DNA of 10,470 nucleotides from Bacteroidota bacterium (GCA_010027395.1 RGVD01000085.1:1-10470), one strand, 5' to 3'; positions 1-7,174 are shown, counted from the stretch's first letter. Notes: a model not told the origin generated them from the letters alone. Program-made: numbers and translations.

Positions 1-315
1 GGTTGGCTATTATTAGTTCCACCATATCTTGTAAATCAGTATGAACATAAAATAGTAAATGTGCATCCATCCTTACTACCCAAATTTGGCGGCAAAGGCA
101 TGTATGGTCATCATGTGCATGAAGCAGTGAAAGAAGCAAACGAATCTGAAACAGGAATTAGCATCCATTGGGTAAACCAACACTTTGATGAAGGTGAAAT
201 TATTTTCCAAGCAAAAACCCAATTAAAGCCAAGCGATAATGTGGATGATATTGCTAAGAAAATTGCAGCCTTAGAAATGGCAAATTACCCAAAGGTGATT
301 GAAAGTATATTATGA
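1..315 (+). CDS. purN: Phosphoribosylglycinamide formyltransferase, C-terminal part
   Basis: Only the last 104 codons are present; the frame is open through base 1, so the start lies outside the window. PurN transfers a formyl group from 10-formyl-tetrahydrofolate to GAR in cytoplasmic de novo purine synthesis. The fragment holds the catalytic core: NVHPSLLPKFGGKGMYG (fragment residues 20-36), where N20 and H22 match E. coli N106 and H108, and FDEGEI (62-67), where D63 matches catalytic D144. The GGKGMYG insertion relative to E. coli is typical of Bacteroidota PurN. The GTG at 61 would give an open frame, but it is an internal valine inside the conserved NVHPS motif, not a start. The gene ends in TGA and runs directly into a terminator hairpin. 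It points away from the minus-strand cluster to its right. Confidence 0.95.
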   Translation, partial: GWLLLVPPYLVNQYEHKIVNVHPSLLPKFGGKGMYGHHVHEAVKEANESETGISIHWVNQHFDEGEIIFQAKTQLKPSDNVDDIAKKIAALEMANYPKVIESIL

Positions 316-343
316 AAAAAGGGAGTTAAACTCCTTTTTTTTT
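316..343 (+). terminator. Intrinsic terminator of purN
   Basis: Immediately after the purN stop, GGAGT (322-326) pairs with ACTCC (330-334) around a 3-nt loop. The stem extends outward through a G-T pair and five A-T pairs, and is followed by nine T's (335-343). The flanking A tract makes the structure nearly symmetric, so it could also stop minus-strand transcription coming from the response-regulator gene. Confidence 0.85.
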
Positions 344-467
344 GTTGGACTTCTCTCGTAATTTAACGTCATTTCAAAATCCATTTCCGATTAATTGGAA
401 TAGAATTATTTAATCTCTTCATAGATAAAATAGACTGGTTCATTTCAAAAAAAACCAGAATCATATT

Positions 468-497
468 CCCCTCCTTGAAGGGGTTAGGGGTGGGTTT
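468..497. repeat. G/C-rich intergenic repeat-like element
   Basis: In the 215-bp spacer between purN and the response regulator, CCCC (468-471) is followed by TCCTTGAA, GGGG (480-483), TTA, GGGG (487-490), T and GGGTTT. CCCCT and AGGGG can pair, and CCTT-G-AAGG is a smaller palindrome inside. The composition contrasts sharply with the AT-rich surroundings. From memory it resembles a dispersed non-coding sequence found in many Bacteroidota genomes, but only one copy is present here, so repeat status cannot be shown from the window. It lies just beyond the 3' end of the response-regulator gene and could help end that transcript. The rest of the spacer shows no gene. Confidence 0.5.
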
Positions 498-530
498 AAT
501 ATGCCGAAATTTGAAAATTAAATTCTTGTT

Positions 531-1295
531 TTAAGCACCTAACCAAGTCTTAAAATCTGATGCCCTCTCACGGCTTACTATTAGTTCATCTGCATATTTT
601 GGAGCAACATCTATTTTTAACTTTCCGTTAAAATAGGTGTGAACTGAATTGATAGATTGCAAGGAAGCAAAAACCTGACGGTTTAGTCTAAAAAATGTCC
701 TGGGGTTTAGCAATGCATCAAGGTCGTCCAAGGTATAATCAACCACATATTTGTTTCCAGATTGTGTCAATAAATAAGTGAGTTTATCTTGAGATAGGAA
801 GTAAGCAATTTCATTCTCAGCAACAGATACAAGCTTTTGCCCACTCTTTACCAAAAAGCGATCTTTAAAAGATTCAATTTGTGAAGGTTGAATATTGGCA
901 AGAAGGTTTTTGATGTTTAATTCTAAATCGCTTTGTTGCGGTCTAAAACTCTTAAATTTATCAAAAGCATTTTTCAACTCATCCTTATCAATGGGTTTTA
1001 GCAGATAGTCAAGGCTGTTTACTTTAAATGCTTTCAATGCAAATTCATCATAAGCAGTAGTAAAAACCACAGGGCATTTCACTTGCACGCGATTAAATAT
1101 TTCAAAACTTTGTCCATCTGCCAATTCAATATCCATCAAGGCTAAATCAGCATTTGGATGTAACTTGATAAGTTCAACTGAAGATTCAATACTATCAGCT
1201 GTACCTAATATCTCTATACTAGGTTCAACCTCTAAAACAAGTTTTTTTATCCTATTTAAAGCTGGAATTTCGTCTTCAATAATTAGTATTTTCAT
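531..1295 (-). CDS. LytTR-family two-component response regulator
   Basis: A 254-residue cytoplasmic transcription regulator. Residues 1-~115 form a CheY-like receiver: acidic pocket E7/D8, phospho-acceptor D55 in LMDIELADG, T79/T80 switch region and K100 in LLKPID. Residues ~145-252 form a LytTR DNA-binding domain (FLVKSGQKLVSVAENEI; later FFRLNRQVFASLQSI, with the conserved F-x-R-x-x-R-x-x pattern near 207-216). The full length is normal for the LytR/AlgR class. The start ATG lies 13 nt downstream of the stop codon of the LytS-like kinase, so the two are almost certainly co-transcribed and form a cognate pair. Proteins of this class bind direct repeats spaced about two helical turns apart, and a candidate set occurs upstream of the receptor gene that heads this cluster (4821-4892). 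The inducing signal is not evident. Confidence 0.93.
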   Translation of the reverse strand: MKILIIEDEIPALNRIKKLVLEVEPSIEILGTADSIESSVELIKLHPNADLALMDIELADGQSFEIFNRVQVKCPVVFTTAYDEFALKAFKVNSLDYLLKPIDKDELKNAFDKFKSFRPQQSDLELNIKNLLANIQPSQIESFKDRFLVKSGQKLVSVAENEIAYFLSQDKLTYLLTQSGNKYVVDYTLDDLDALLNPRTFFRLNRQVFASLQSINSVHTYFNGKLKIDVAPKYADELIVSRERASDFKTWLGA

Positions 1296-1308
1296 TCTTC
1301 AATTTTGT

Positions 1309-2355
1309 TTATATTAATGGAACTTTTACACTAAACTCAGTTTCGGTCTTTTCAATAATTACTTCTTTTTTACTCAAATAATCATAACGGCTAATGATGT
1401 TATTTAAACCAATACCACTGCTCTCTCCCACCAATATCTTAGGTTGAAGATTGTTCTTTACATATACATATCCATCCACACAACCAATATATATCTGTAG
1501 CGGTTTACTTTGTGAAATAACATTATGCTTAATGCAATTTTCGATAAGCATTTGTAATGTTAAGGTAGGAATACTGAAGCCTAAACAATCTGTATTCACA
1601 TCAATTTCAGTTCTTAAATTATCCCCAAACCTAATTTTATTTAGGTAAATATAAGACTTAATAAAATCCAACTCTTCATTTAACAACACTGTCTCTTTAT
1701 CCTTATTTGCCAGTACATACCTGTAAACACTCGAAAGTTTCTGCACAAAATCAGTAGCTGTCTTTGGATTTTCTTCAATTAAACTTGAAAGTGTATTCAG
1801 ACAATTAAACAAAAAGTGAGGATTGATTTGATTTTTCAAGGCCTCAAATTCAGCAGCAATATTATTGCGCTTTAGTTCTTCTTTTTCTGTTAATGTTTTA
1901 CGCCAATAGTTAAAAAATTCAATGGATATATAAATACTATTAACAAGCAGTGTAATTACTATTGCAACAACTAAAAATATTAAATTTTCTTTATCATTCA
2001 TGCTGCATTTAAATCCATTGATTAAGGGAAAAACCAAGCTGCTATAGGTAAGATGAGATATTATTGGTAAAGAAAAAGCAATAATAACTGCTGCAAACAA
2101 TTTCTTTGCAATACTCTCTTTCACATCAAACCATTTGTCAACCAATCCCATCAAATAGATATTCATATTCCAAATAATGGCTATATAAATAAAGTTGGAT
2201 AAATAAACTTTGAAAAATAAATATGGAGTATCTTTTGGCGCATTAGCATATGCTAATCCTGCAAAGAAAAAGGTCAAAAGGAATATTATTAAATGCCTAA
2301 TTACAATATCTCTTTTATTGTAGAATTTATTATGATGTGCTAAGGATACTACCAT
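1309..2355 (-). CDS. LytS-like membrane sensor histidine kinase (His_kinase/PF06580 type)
   Basis: A 348-residue kinase. About four membrane segments are visible at residues ~17-38, 47-70, 84-110 and 124-148, with no sizeable periplasmic domain, so the signal is probably sensed in or near the membrane. A short charged linker (WRKTLTEKEELKRNN) leads to the dimerisation/phosphotransfer segment ALKNQINPHFLFNCLN with phospho-acceptor H180, the hallmark of this family. The ATPase part has the N-box MLIENCIKHN (269-278, N273) and a G-box SSGIGLNNI (312-320); the C-terminus is complete. It lies 40 nt downstream of the receptor gene and 13 nt upstream of the LytTR regulator, so it most likely phosphorylates D55 of that regulator. 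The ATG at 2355 is the first start in frame after a nearby stop. Confidence 0.93.
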   Translation of the reverse strand: MVVSLAHHNKFYNKRDIVIRHLIIFLLTFFFAGLAYANAPKDTPYLFFKVYLSNFIYIAIIWNMNIYLMGLVDKWFDVKESIAKKLFAAVIIAFSLPIISHLTYSSLVFPLINGFKCSMNDKENLIFLVVAIVITLLVNSIYISIEFFNYWRKTLTEKEELKRNNIAAEFEALKNQINPHFLFNCLNTLSSLIEENPKTATDFVQKLSSVYRYVLANKDKETVLLNEELDFIKSYIYLNKIRFGDNLRTEIDVNTDCLGFSIPTLTLQMLIENCIKHNVISQSKPLQIYIGCVDGYVYVKNNLQPKILVGESSGIGLNNIISRYDYLSKKEVIIEKTETEFSVKVPLI

Positions 2356-2395
2356 TATTCAATAATCATTTTATTGTAATTACATATTTTGTTCT

Positions 2396-4759
2396 TTAAA
2401 AAGTATACCTAAACATGGGTACTGGAAAGAATCCTTGTTGGTACTCTGTCGAAATAACATTGCGGGTTTTGTTGTATCCTTGGCTAAAAATATTTTGATG
2501 ATTAGTCAAGTTTTGCAAATCAACTGCAAATTCCATTGAACTCTTTTTGAAATCTTTTCTGTAACCCATTTTAAAATCTATCCGAAAATAAGAATCTTGT
2601 TTCAAACCATAAGCATTTGAATAATCATATACAGCCTTTCCCTTTGCTTCAGACTTAGCAAAATCAACTGGTGTAATGTACTTACCACCAATGGTTGTTA
2701 GCTTGATATTAGTATAAATTACATTGCCATTTTTACCCACCTTAAACTCTTTACCTGCTAATATATTGGCTGCATATTTTGTATTAAAGGCTGTATTTCT
2801 CTCAATACCATCACTTCCTTTGTACTTACTATCAAACAATGATCCTGTGGCTAAAAAATAAAAGCCTTTGTTGAAATATCTTTCTAAGGTTAACTCAACA
2901 CCATAGTTTTTACCTGTACCATTGTTTACCAAATTCCCTTCGTTACTTGGAGCAAAGGCAGCACCAATATTCAATGAAGAGTATGGACTTGTATATTTGC
3001 TTATAGGAACATTGTCTAGCATCTGGTAATAAGCCTCTACTTTTAACTTCAACATAGATGTCAGCATATTTTCATACCCAATTACAAAATGATTTGATTG
3101 AATATAATCAAGCTTTTTATTACTTTCATTCCCCATAGCATCTTTTAAGAATACATTGTAAATTGGCAATAATTGATGGTGTAAACCATAACCAAAGTTG
3201 ATAGATGATTTTTCATCTAATGCATATCGAACTCCTAAACGTGGCTCAATAGCTGTCTTTTCACTAATATCAAAATATTGTCCATGCACCCCAACATTCA
3301 ATGTAAGCTTTGCATTAAAGCGATGTTTCCATTGAACATAAGCCTGAGTCAAATTAACCAACCCATTTTGCTTAACCCTAACTGTATCGATAGTTGCTTG
3401 GTTAAAATAATCAATATTAGAATAATCAAACTTTGTCAAATCATGAGTGAAGCCTGCATTTAAACTATTTTTAGGATTAAACTTATGAGTAATATTAAAA
3501 ACCGCTGAATACTTGTCATCAGTAAAAGCACCTTTTGCTTGTCGCCAAGTTGTTTCGCTTGGTAAGGATATACTATCTATGTAATAATTATCATCACTAT
3601 GACTCAATGCCAATGTGAATTTTGCCCAAGTTTTTTGACTTAATGTTTTTTCAAAGGCAGTTCCAACAATGGCTTTGCTGTATCGTGGAATTTGATTTTG
3701 ATTTACATTACCATAAAAATTAATACCAGATGTATCAACATCCTTAGCCAATAAATCAATAGCACTGATGCCCCCCATTCCAAACAAAGTAAATTTCCCT
3801 TTACCCTTTGTTGGAAGAGTAATCTTGAAATTCATATCTTGATATAAAGGAGTAGCAGCACCTGTTCCCACATTTACACCAATGGTTTTAAAAACCGCAA
3901 GTGTCGAATACCTATAGTTAAATATAAATGATGCTTTTGATTTTTTTGAAAATGGACCTTCAGCACCTAATTCAAAACCATTGAAACCAATCTGAGCAAT
4001 GTACTCTCGTTTTTCATTATTACCTTCTCGCATTACCAAGTCAAAAACACCACCATTCGCATTACCGTATTGAGCTGGAAAAGCACTTGAAAAGAAATCT
4101 GATTTACCCATATTATTTGCATTCAACATACTCACAGGACCACCTGTACCAAAATTGCTACCAAAGTGATTAGGGTTTGGGATGTTAACACCCTCCAATT
4201 GCCAAAGCATAGCATTTGGTGAATTACCACGAACTACAATATCATTTCGACTATCGTTTCCAGCAACAACACCTGCAAAATTAGCCGCCATTCTGCTTGG
4301 ATCTCCTAATGCACCCGCATACTTCTTTGTATCATCCGGGTTAAACGAACGTGAACTGACAGTAGCCATTTCATTATTAGTAACTGTAGGGTCTTTCTTC
4401 CTATCATAAGAAATCGTCACTTCATTTATTTTTGTGATGGCCTCTGTTAAAGATAATGTTAACACAACCTCCTTACCCGCTGTAACCATTACATCAGACA
4501 TAGTCATTGTCTCATATCCCAGATAACTAACCTTAATTGTTTTTCTTCCCACAGGTACATTCAAGACCCTAAAAGTTCCATTTTCATCCGTAGTAGCGCC
4601 CATCACGATTCCGTTAATTATTTGCACTGTAGCACCTATCAAAGGCGTTTTTGATTCTTTGTCAATAATGGTACCTCTCACTGTTTGTGTTTGGTTTTGT
4701 GAATAGGCATTACTGAAGAAGAGCATTAAAAAGTTTAGTAAAAATAATTTTGTTTTCAT
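2396..4759 (-). CDS. TonB-dependent outer-membrane receptor with N-terminal CarboxypepD-reg-like domain
   Basis: A 787-residue protein. It has a signal peptide (MKTKLFLLNFLMLFFSNAYS, probable cleavage before Q21). A carboxypeptidase-regulatory-like beta-sandwich follows at ~27-105 (VRGTIIDKESKTPLIGATV, GYETMTMSDV). Residues ~125-245 are the plug, including RNDIVVRGNSPNAMLWQLEG (171-190) and NPNHFGSNFGTGGPVSML. The rest is a 22-strand-type barrel ending in the terminal aromatic FRYTF. Such receptors import ligands too large for porins using TonB/ExbBD energy. No SusD-like lipoprotein accompanies it, so a SusCD glycan system is unlikely; the cargo (metal chelate, peptide, small glycan) cannot be deduced. 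It is the first gene of a probable operon with the kinase and LytTR regulator. Phased repeats lie 60-135 bp upstream of its start. Confidence 0.92.
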   Translation of the reverse strand: MKTKLFLLNFLMLFFSNAYSQNQTQTVRGTIIDKESKTPLIGATVQIINGIVMGATTDENGTFRVLNVPVGRKTIKVSYLGYETMTMSDVMVTAGKEVVLTLSLTEAITKINEVTISYDRKKDPTVTNNEMATVSSRSFNPDDTKKYAGALGDPSRMAANFAGVVAGNDSRNDIVVRGNSPNAMLWQLEGVNIPNPNHFGSNFGTGGPVSMLNANNMGKSDFFSSAFPAQYGNANGGVFDLVMREGNNEKREYIAQIGFNGFELGAEGPFSKKSKASFIFNYRYSTLAVFKTIGVNVGTGAATPLYQDMNFKITLPTKGKGKFTLFGMGGISAIDLLAKDVDTSGINFYGNVNQNQIPRYSKAIVGTAFEKTLSQKTWAKFTLALSHSDDNYYIDSISLPSETTWRQAKGAFTDDKYSAVFNITHKFNPKNSLNAGFTHDLTKFDYSNIDYFNQATIDTVRVKQNGLVNLTQAYVQWKHRFNAKLTLNVGVHGQYFDISEKTAIEPRLGVRYALDEKSSINFGYGLHHQLLPIYNVFLKDAMGNESNKKLDYIQSNHFVIGYENMLTSMLKLKVEAYYQMLDNVPISKYTSPYSSLNIGAAFAPSNEGNLVNNGTGKNYGVELTLERYFNKGFYFLATGSLFDSKYKGSDGIERNTAFNTKYAANILAGKEFKVGKNGNVIYTNIKLTTIGGKYITPVDFAKSEAKGKAVYDYSNAYGLKQDSYFRIDFKMGYRKDFKKSSMEFAVDLQNLTNHQNIFSQGYNKTRNVISTEYQQGFFPVPMFRYTF

Positions 4760-4780
4760 TTTCTATTGAAATTTACCGTA

Positions 4781-4788
4781 CAAAAATG
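4781..4788 (-). promoter_or_regulatory. Candidate -7 box of the receptor-kinase-regulator operon
   Basis: On the minus strand the sequence reads CATTTTTG, a 7/8 match to the Bacteroidota -7 consensus TAnnTTTG, ending 21 bp before the receptor start codon. No convincing TTTG -33 box sits 19-21 bp further upstream; that place holds only T/A-rich sequence. A weak -33 box would fit an activator-dependent promoter, with the proximal copy of the phased repeat (4821-4829) immediately upstream of it. Confidence 0.35.
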
Positions 4789-4820
4789 GATATAGCTTAT
4801 CTATTAATTAATAAGGTTTG

Positions 4821-4892
4821 AATGAAACGTAGTTTTTTTAGACTGAAACGAACAATAAAAAAACTGAAAGTTACCAAACACCAACTGTATCT
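4821..4892. promoter_or_regulatory. Four phased 21-bp-period direct repeats, candidate LytTR operator
   Basis: AATGAAACG begins at 4821, ACTGAAACG at 4842 and ACTGAAAGT at 4863, each exactly 21 bp apart. A degenerate fourth unit, ACTGTATCT, begins at 4884, again 21 bp on. Read on the minus strand the proximal unit is ACGTTTCATT, preceded downstream of the others by related CGTTTCAG and CTTTCAG. LytTR domains are known to bind two roughly 9-bp direct repeats with a 12-bp spacer, that is a 21-bp period on one helix face, and their half-site consensus contains (C/A)GTT. The array lies between the Fic stop and the receptor promoter, upstream of the operon that itself encodes a LytTR regulator. 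Binding is inferred, not shown. Confidence 0.55.
4831..4865. repeat. 10-bp perfect inverted repeat
   Basis: AGTTTTTTTA (4831-4840) and TAAAAAAACT (4856-4865) are exact reverse complements separated by 15 nt. Both arms fall mostly in the spacers of the 21-bp direct repeats. The stem is almost all A-T, so as RNA it would be weak; it could still serve as a poor terminator for the Fic gene, which ends at 4899. The A/T tracts may instead bend the operator DNA. Confidence 0.4.
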
Positions 4893-4898
4893 ATGTAA

Positions 4899-5948
4899 TT
4901 ATTTAGAAATAATATTCAAATATCGCTCAATTGCCTTAAATGCATATTTAGCAACTAACTCAATAAATTCCTCTTTGTCTAATTTAGTTTGCGCTTTTTC
5001 TAATGATGTATAATAAGCCATTCTACTATCAGAATCTCCTTTAATATTGGCAATGGTATAGCCATGTTTCAAAAGAATCAAGTTCATTATCAACCTTGAA
5101 GTTCTCCCGTTTCCATCAATAAAAGGATGAATGGTAACAAGCCTTTCGTGCATTTCGGCTGCTAACACCACTGGATGTAATTGATTTTTGTTTGAATGAT
5201 ACCATAACAATAAATCCTCCATTTGCTTAGCTACTAAATAGGGCGCAGGAGGCATATGCTCACTGCCTTTAATCATCACTTGAACAGTCCTATACTTACC
5301 TGCATTACTAGGGTCAATACCCCTCAATATTAAATTGTGAATACTTAAAATTTCTCTCTCACTAATGTCTGAATTTTTATCAATAAGATATTTTATATAA
5401 TCTATGGCCTCTTTATGATTTATTGCTTCAAGATGTTCACGCATGCTTTTTCCAGAAATGGTCAAACCTTCATTTATCACCAAATCTGTTTCTTTAAGTG
5501 TAAGAGTATTCCCTTCAATCCGATTACTTTCAAAGGTATACTCTAATTCTAATGCCTGGGCTATTCTGAAACTATCAAACTCCCTATACTTGGTAAGAGC
5601 CTTTTTCTTCTTATCTATTTCAAGTAATAGCTTTTTCAAACCCTTACTAATAGTCTTTTGTCTTTCCGTTTTTTGGTACTTAATCTCTTCTTCCGCGGCT
5701 ATCATAGCCCGCAAAGCCAAATCATCAGTACCAACCTCAAAAAGAATTTTTTCCTTTAGCCAAGCAACCATCAATTCATCTGCATCTAAATCTAAGATTT
5801 GTGCCAACTTATGAATTTGCAGTCTTGTTGGTTTTCTAGTGCCGCTCTCAAATTTACTTACCAACGCGGCATCAACACCAATTAAATTTGCTACTTCACG
5901 AATCAAGAGCCCTTTTTTTTCTCTTCCAGATTTTATTAAGTTTTTCAA
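4899..5948 (-). CDS. XRE-family HTH / Fic domain protein (probable AMP-transferase)
   Basis: I place the start at the TTG at 5948 (349 residues). The longer frame from ATG 6017 (372 residues, numbering used here) adds 23 unlikely residues encoded by the mdh terminator. Residues ~24-82 are an XRE helix-turn-helix (GLLIREVANLIGVDAALVSK, FESGTRKPT). A Lys/Glu-rich linker (~105-145) follows. The Fic fold begins with the inhibitory motif SNRIEGN (164-170), matching (S/T)xxxE(G/N), where E168 should block ATP binding. The active-site loop HPFIDGNGRTSR (297-308) has catalytic H297 and an intact HPFx(D/E)GN(G/K)R motif. AMP-transfer from ATP to a hydroxyl side chain of a protein target is the usual activity; the target is unknown. 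The fused HTH suggests DNA binding or self-regulation. No separate antitoxin gene is adjacent, in keeping with inhibition built into the same chain. Confidence 0.9.
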   Translation of the reverse strand: MKNLIKSGREKKGLLIREVANLIGVDAALVSKFESGTRKPTRLQIHKLAQILDLDADELMVAWLKEKILFEVGTDDLALRAMIAAEEEIKYQKTERQKTISKGLKKLLLEIDKKKKALTKYREFDSFRIAQALELEYTFESNRIEGNTLTLKETDLVINEGLTISGKSMREHLEAINHKEAIDYIKYLIDKNSDISEREILSIHNLILRGIDPSNAGKYRTVQVMIKGSEHMPPAPYLVAKQMEDLLLWYHSNKNQLHPVVLAAEMHERLVTIHPFIDGNGRTSRLIMNLILLKHGYTIANIKGDSDSRMAYYTSLEKAQTKLDKEEFIELVAKYAFKAIERYLNIISK

Positions 5949-5967
5949 TTGACAAAAAATTACAGGA

Positions 5968-5975
5968 CAAAAATA
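5968..5975 (-). promoter_or_regulatory. Candidate -7 box for the Fic gene
   Basis: On the minus strand this reads TATTTTTG, a perfect TAnnTTTG. A TTTG (6000-6003) lies 24 bp upstream, a slightly long spacing for the -33 element; it would be the end of the mdh terminator T tract. Transcription would then start near 5963, downstream of the ATG at 6017, which supports the TTG at 5948 as translation start. Confidence 0.45.
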
Positions 5976-6000
5976 GTCATTCTTTCCTGAAAATAAAAGC

Positions 6001-6026
6001 AAAAAAAAGAGAGGCATTGCCTCTCT
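6001..6026 (-). terminator. Intrinsic terminator of mdh
   Basis: On the minus strand AGAGAGGC (6026-6019) pairs with GCCTCTCT (6015-6008) around a 3-nt loop, followed by a run of eight T's. It lies 27 nt beyond the mdh stop codon, in the right orientation and distance. The in-frame ATG (6017) of the longest Fic reading frame lies inside the loop of this hairpin. Confidence 0.9.
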
Positions 6027-6052
6027 CTCATATTAACATTATTTTGAAACTA

Positions 6053-6994
6053 CTATAGTACGCCTATTTCGCTTAATACATTGTTCATGTTACGAACTGC
6101 ATCAGCGCTCTTATTAAATAAATCTTGCTCCTCAGAAGTTAATTTATAATCAACTATATTTTCCCAACCATTTTTACCAATAGTAACAGGAACTCCTAAA
6201 CAAATATCTTTTTGTCCGTATTCGCCATCCAAAGCTACACAGCAAGGCATAACACGTTTTTGGTCGCGAACGATGCTTTCAACTAATAATGCACTGGCAG
6301 CACCCGGAGCATACCAAGCAGAAGTACCTAATAACTTGGTTAAAGTAGCACCTCCTACCATAGTGGCATCACTGATTTCTTTTAATTGTTCTGCGCTTAA
6401 AGAATTGGATACTGGAACACCATTTAAAGTAGCCAAACGAGTCAATGGAATCATGGTTGTATCACCGTGACCACCAATTACTGTTCCTTGGATATCCGCA
6501 GTTGGTTGGTTTAAAGCCAAACCTAAATACCCTTTAAAACGAGCGCTATCAAGCAATCCACCCATACCAATAATTCTGTTTTTAGGCAAACCTGTTGATT
6601 TCAATGCCAAGTATGTCATAGTATCCATAGGATTAGATACTACCACAATAATTGCATTTGGTGAATGTTTTAATACGTTTTCAGCTACTGTTTTTACAAT
6701 ATTAGCATTGGTACCAATTAACTCTTCACGCGTCATACCTGGTTTACGAGGGATACCTGAGGTAATAACAACTACATCTGAATTAGCCGTTTTGCTATAG
6801 TCATTTGTTGTTCCGCTAACGCGGGTTTTCATACCTAACAATGAAGTGGTTTGATAGATATCCAAAGCTTTGCCTTCAGCAAAACCTTCTTTAACATCTA
6901 GTAATACAACCTCATCTGCCAATTGGCGATAAGCAATAACATCGGCTGTGGTTGCTCCTACAGCACCTGCTCCAATAACTGATACTTTTGTCAT
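6053..6994 (-). CDS. mdh: NAD-dependent malate dehydrogenase (LDH-like type)
   Basis: A 313-residue soluble enzyme that interconverts malate and oxaloacetate in the TCA cycle. The Rossmann nucleotide loop is GAGAVG (8-13). D33 at the end of beta-2 (VVLLDVKEG) selects NAD over NADP. R83 and R89 in IPRKPGMTREEL bind substrate; that R rather than Q occupies the substrate-discriminating position argues for malate, not lactate. N121 in VVSNPMD, R152 and the proton-relay H176 in GGHGDT complete the active site. Length and layout fit the bacterial LDH-like MDH family. The ATG at 6994 lies just before the first beta strand, so no alternative start is needed. It appears monocistronic: a strong terminator follows and the next gene upstream is divergent. 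Confidence 0.97.
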   Translation of the reverse strand: MTKVSVIGAGAVGATTADVIAYRQLADEVVLLDVKEGFAEGKALDIYQTTSLLGMKTRVSGTTNDYSKTANSDVVVITSGIPRKPGMTREELIGTNANIVKTVAENVLKHSPNAIIVVVSNPMDTMTYLALKSTGLPKNRIIGMGGLLDSARFKGYLGLALNQPTADIQGTVIGGHGDTTMIPLTRLATLNGVPVSNSLSAEQLKEISDATMVGGATLTKLLGTSAWYAPGAASALLVESIVRDQKRVMPCCVALDGEYGQKDICLGVPVTIGKNGWENIVDYKLTSEEQDLFNKSADAVRNMNNVLSEIGVL

Positions 6995-7086
6995 TTGAAT
7001 TTATATTTGATTTTATGAAAATACGAAAATTACAAGTTGCGAAAATAAGCATGATACACAGATTGTAAAATGATTGTTTTCACATT

Positions 7087-7106
7087 TTGAAGGAATTTGA
7101 CTTCAA
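7087..7106. repeat. Small inverted repeat in the mdh upstream region
   Basis: TTGAAG (7087-7092) and CTTCAA (7101-7106) are separated by 8 nt, about 95 bp upstream of mdh and 90 bp before the divergent gene. It could be an operator in the shared 198-bp intergenic region, or chance. I see no other structure there apart from the -7 box at 7175. Confidence 0.25.
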
Positions 7107-7174
7107 TAATGTTAATATACCAAAGTATCAACTAATCGAATCACTTTCGAGCTTTACTGCAGCCATACAGTCTT

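Noticed and set aside
435..458. CTGGTT/AACCAG hairpin in the purN-regulator spacer
   Set aside because: Six A-T-rich pairs around a 12-nt loop can arise by chance, and no T tract or nearby gene end makes use of it.
480..497. G-quadruplex in the GGGG-TTA-GGGG-T-GGG string
   Set aside because: Only three G runs of at least three are adjacent, so a three-tetrad intramolecular quadruplex lacks its fourth run; I kept it only as a repeat-like element.
5443..5814. Plus-strand open frame of 123 codons antisense to the Fic gene
   Set aside because: It is the complement of a clearly conserved Fic/HTH coding region, has low-complexity Ser/Phe-rich composition and no recognisable motif.
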